Assembly (NCBI GenBank): GCA_021779435.1
Contig: JAJYAR010000169.1
Location: forward strand, 1 to 6,498
DNA length: 6,498 bases
Direction: 5' to 3'
DNA from: a bacterium
Lineage (GTDB): Bacteria; Verrucomicrobiota; Verrucomicrobiae; JAJYAR01
Every line of letters begins with the position of its first letter. Positions within the stretch are counted from its first letter, which is position 1. A model generated the notes under the pieces. It was not told where the DNA came from. It did no database searches and saw only the letters and a program-made list of their open reading frames with translations. Position numbers and translations under genes: made by a program. Of the stretch, positions 5,383 to 6,498 are shown in pieces.

Positions 5383-6483
5383 ATGAAAACGCTCCGCCTC
5401 CTGCCGGTTGTCCTCTCGTTCTCCTCGGCTGTCGTTGCGGCCTTCGCACAGGATGCCCGGCCCGCCGCTCCTGCTGCTCCGGTGACCAGCGCCGCCGCCA
5501 ATCAGACCTTCATCGACTACTTCCGGCCGATGCCGATCATCGGCGGACTGACCAGGGAGACGTGGGGCGCGGCGACGGTTCTGCCACGCGATACCAGGAA
5601 CGGCCTCGAGAGCGTCACCAACAAATACTGTTACTGGGACGGGCAGATCATCAAAGGCCCGGACGGCAGGTACCACATGTTCGCGAGCCGCTGGGACGAA
5701 TCGAAGGGGCACAACGGCTGGTTCGAATCGGTGGCGGTGCACGCGGTCAGCAATTCGCTCTTCGGTCCATACGAGGACAAAGGGCTGCTCTGGCCCGACG
5801 ATGAAGGCGGCAAGGGTCACAACGTCACCGCGCTCGTCCTTCCGGACGGCCGCTACGCCGTCGTGATCAGCGAGACCCGGCCTGGGACGGTTTACGTTTC
5901 CAAGTCCCTCGATGGCCCGTGGGAGAAGCTCGGCACGATCGTTTCCGAAGGCGACACGCGCCGCCGCGCCTCGAACTACAGCGTCATGGTCCGGCCCGAC
6001 GGCGACTTCATGATCGTTCCGCGGTCCGGACAGATTCTTCTCAGCAAGAACGGCATCCTCGGGCCGTTCAAGGCGCAGGGCCCGAGCATCTATCCCGGCA
6101 TTGCCGGCCTCGAGCAACGCAACCTTGAAGACCCCGTTGTCTGGTTCAGCGGCGGCCTTTATCACATCGTCGTCAACAGCTGGAGCCAGCGGAAGGCCTT
6201 TCACCTGACCTCGAAGGACGGCATCACCGGCTGGACTCTGCGCGGTCTCGCCTATGATCCGACTCGCGATTTCGTGCGGTATGTCGACGGAACGCTGAAT
6301 CATTGGGACAAGCTCGAGCGTCCGGCGGTCGTGCTTGAAAACGGGCACGTTGTCGCGGTGACGCTGGCCGTCCTCGATGTTCCAAAGGACCAGGAGCGCG
6401 GGAATGACACTCACGGGAGCAAGGTCATCGTGATCCCCTTCGATGGAGCGGCGCTCGATCGCGATCTTCAGAAGGCGCAGTAA
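5383..6483 (+). CDS. Secreted five-bladed beta-propeller glycoside hydrolase (GH43-like), substrate unknown
   Basis: A 366-residue protein with a signal peptide ([10 protein letters not shown], then a hydrophobic stretch ending AAFAQ near 23) and an Ala/Pro-rich linker to about residue 37. The rest has the repeated blade pattern of clan GH-F-like propellers: [21 protein letters not shown] with D86, KGHNGW with H110, [31 protein letters not shown] with H146, [10 protein letters not shown], and [18 protein letters not shown] with E249/D250. D86 in the first blade and E249 in EDP are the best candidates for the catalytic base and acid, by analogy with GH43 enzymes. This pairing is inference. The end [16 protein letters not shown] resembles a group of database proteins usually called only 'glycoside hydrolase family protein'. 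ATG 5383 is chosen because it starts the signal peptide. Longer in-frame starts such as 5266 add unlikely sequence. It is transcribed divergently from GH95, and both are exported, so they may act on one glycan. The exact GH family and substrate remain open. Confidence 0.8.
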   Translation: MKTLRLLPVVLSFSSAVVAAFAQDARPAAPAAPVTSAAANQTFIDYFRPMPIIGGLTRETWGAATVLPRDTRNGLESVTNKYCYWDGQIIKGPDGRYHMFASRWDESKGHNGWFESVAVHAVSNSLFGPYEDKGLLWPDDEGGKGHNVTALVLPDGRYAVVISETRPGTVYVSKSLDGPWEKLGTIVSEGDTRRRASNYSVMVRPDGDFMIVPRSGQILLSKNGILGPFKAQGPSIYPGIAGLEQRNLEDPVVWFSGGLYHIVVNSWSQRKAFHLTSKDGITGWTLRGLAYDPTRDFVRYVDGTLNHWDKLERPAVVLENGHVVAVTLAVLDVPKDQERGNDTHGSKVIVIPFDGAALDRDLQKAQ

Positions 6484-6498
6484 ACAGGGCATTGAGGG

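Noticed and set aside
4433..5386. Plus-strand open frame of 317 codons across the GH95 start and intergenic region
   Set aside because: Arg/Ser-rich low-complexity translation with no recognisable domain. It overlaps GH95 antisense and competes with the better-supported receptor fragment frame.
4786..6492. Minus-strand open frame continuing upstream of GH95 to give a 1344-residue protein
   Set aside because: The extra part lies antisense to the propeller gene, shows no domain, and crosses the divergent intergenic region. A clear signal peptide begins at ATG 4785.
1..6498. CRISPR array, tRNA or rRNA gene, integrase or phage genes
   Set aside because: No spaced direct repeats, cloverleaf sequence, or recombinase motifs were seen in either strand.

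Overview
This is a high-GC bacterial window that encodes polysaccharide-degrading enzymes. It holds four real genes: the 3' part of a glycoside hydrolase family 2 (GH2) gene (+), a short-chain dehydrogenase of the fructuronate reductase/D-mannonate oxidoreductase type (-), a complete secreted GH95 alpha-L-fucosidase-type enzyme (-), and a complete secreted five-bladed beta-propeller glycoside hydrolase of the GH43-like group (+). The gene content, the lack of clear Shine-Dalgarno sequences and the style of the intergenic repeats suggest a Verrucomicrobiota member, perhaps near Opitutaceae. That placement is an inference from gene flavour, not a measurement.

Layout: 1-1191 is the GH2 C-terminal part. 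1192-1431 is a convergent gap carrying three REP-like palindromes with a GTAG-type head. 1432-2253 is the dehydrogenase on the minus strand. 2254-2457 holds a five-unit heptamer repeat directly before the dehydrogenase start, a fourth REP-like copy, and an inverted repeat after the GH95 stop. 2458-4785 is GH95. 4786-5382 is a 597-base divergent region. It contains a 156-bp segment bounded by inverted repeats, a strong hairpin, a 10-bp palindrome, and the orphaned C-terminal end of what looks like an outer-membrane receptor gene. 5383-6483 is the beta-propeller hydrolase.

How the parts may work together: GH95 would remove terminal alpha-L-fucose (or L-galactose), and the GH2 and propeller enzymes would cut other side chains or backbone sugars. 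The dehydrogenase would act in the cytoplasm on a uronic-acid intermediate, which points to a glycan containing fucose plus a uronic acid. The receptor remnant hints that an uptake gene once sat between the GH95 and propeller genes. I found no defence system, CRISPR array, tRNA or rRNA. The least ordinary material is in the intergenic DNA: the REP-like family, the heptamer array and the inverted-repeat segment beside the receptor remnant.
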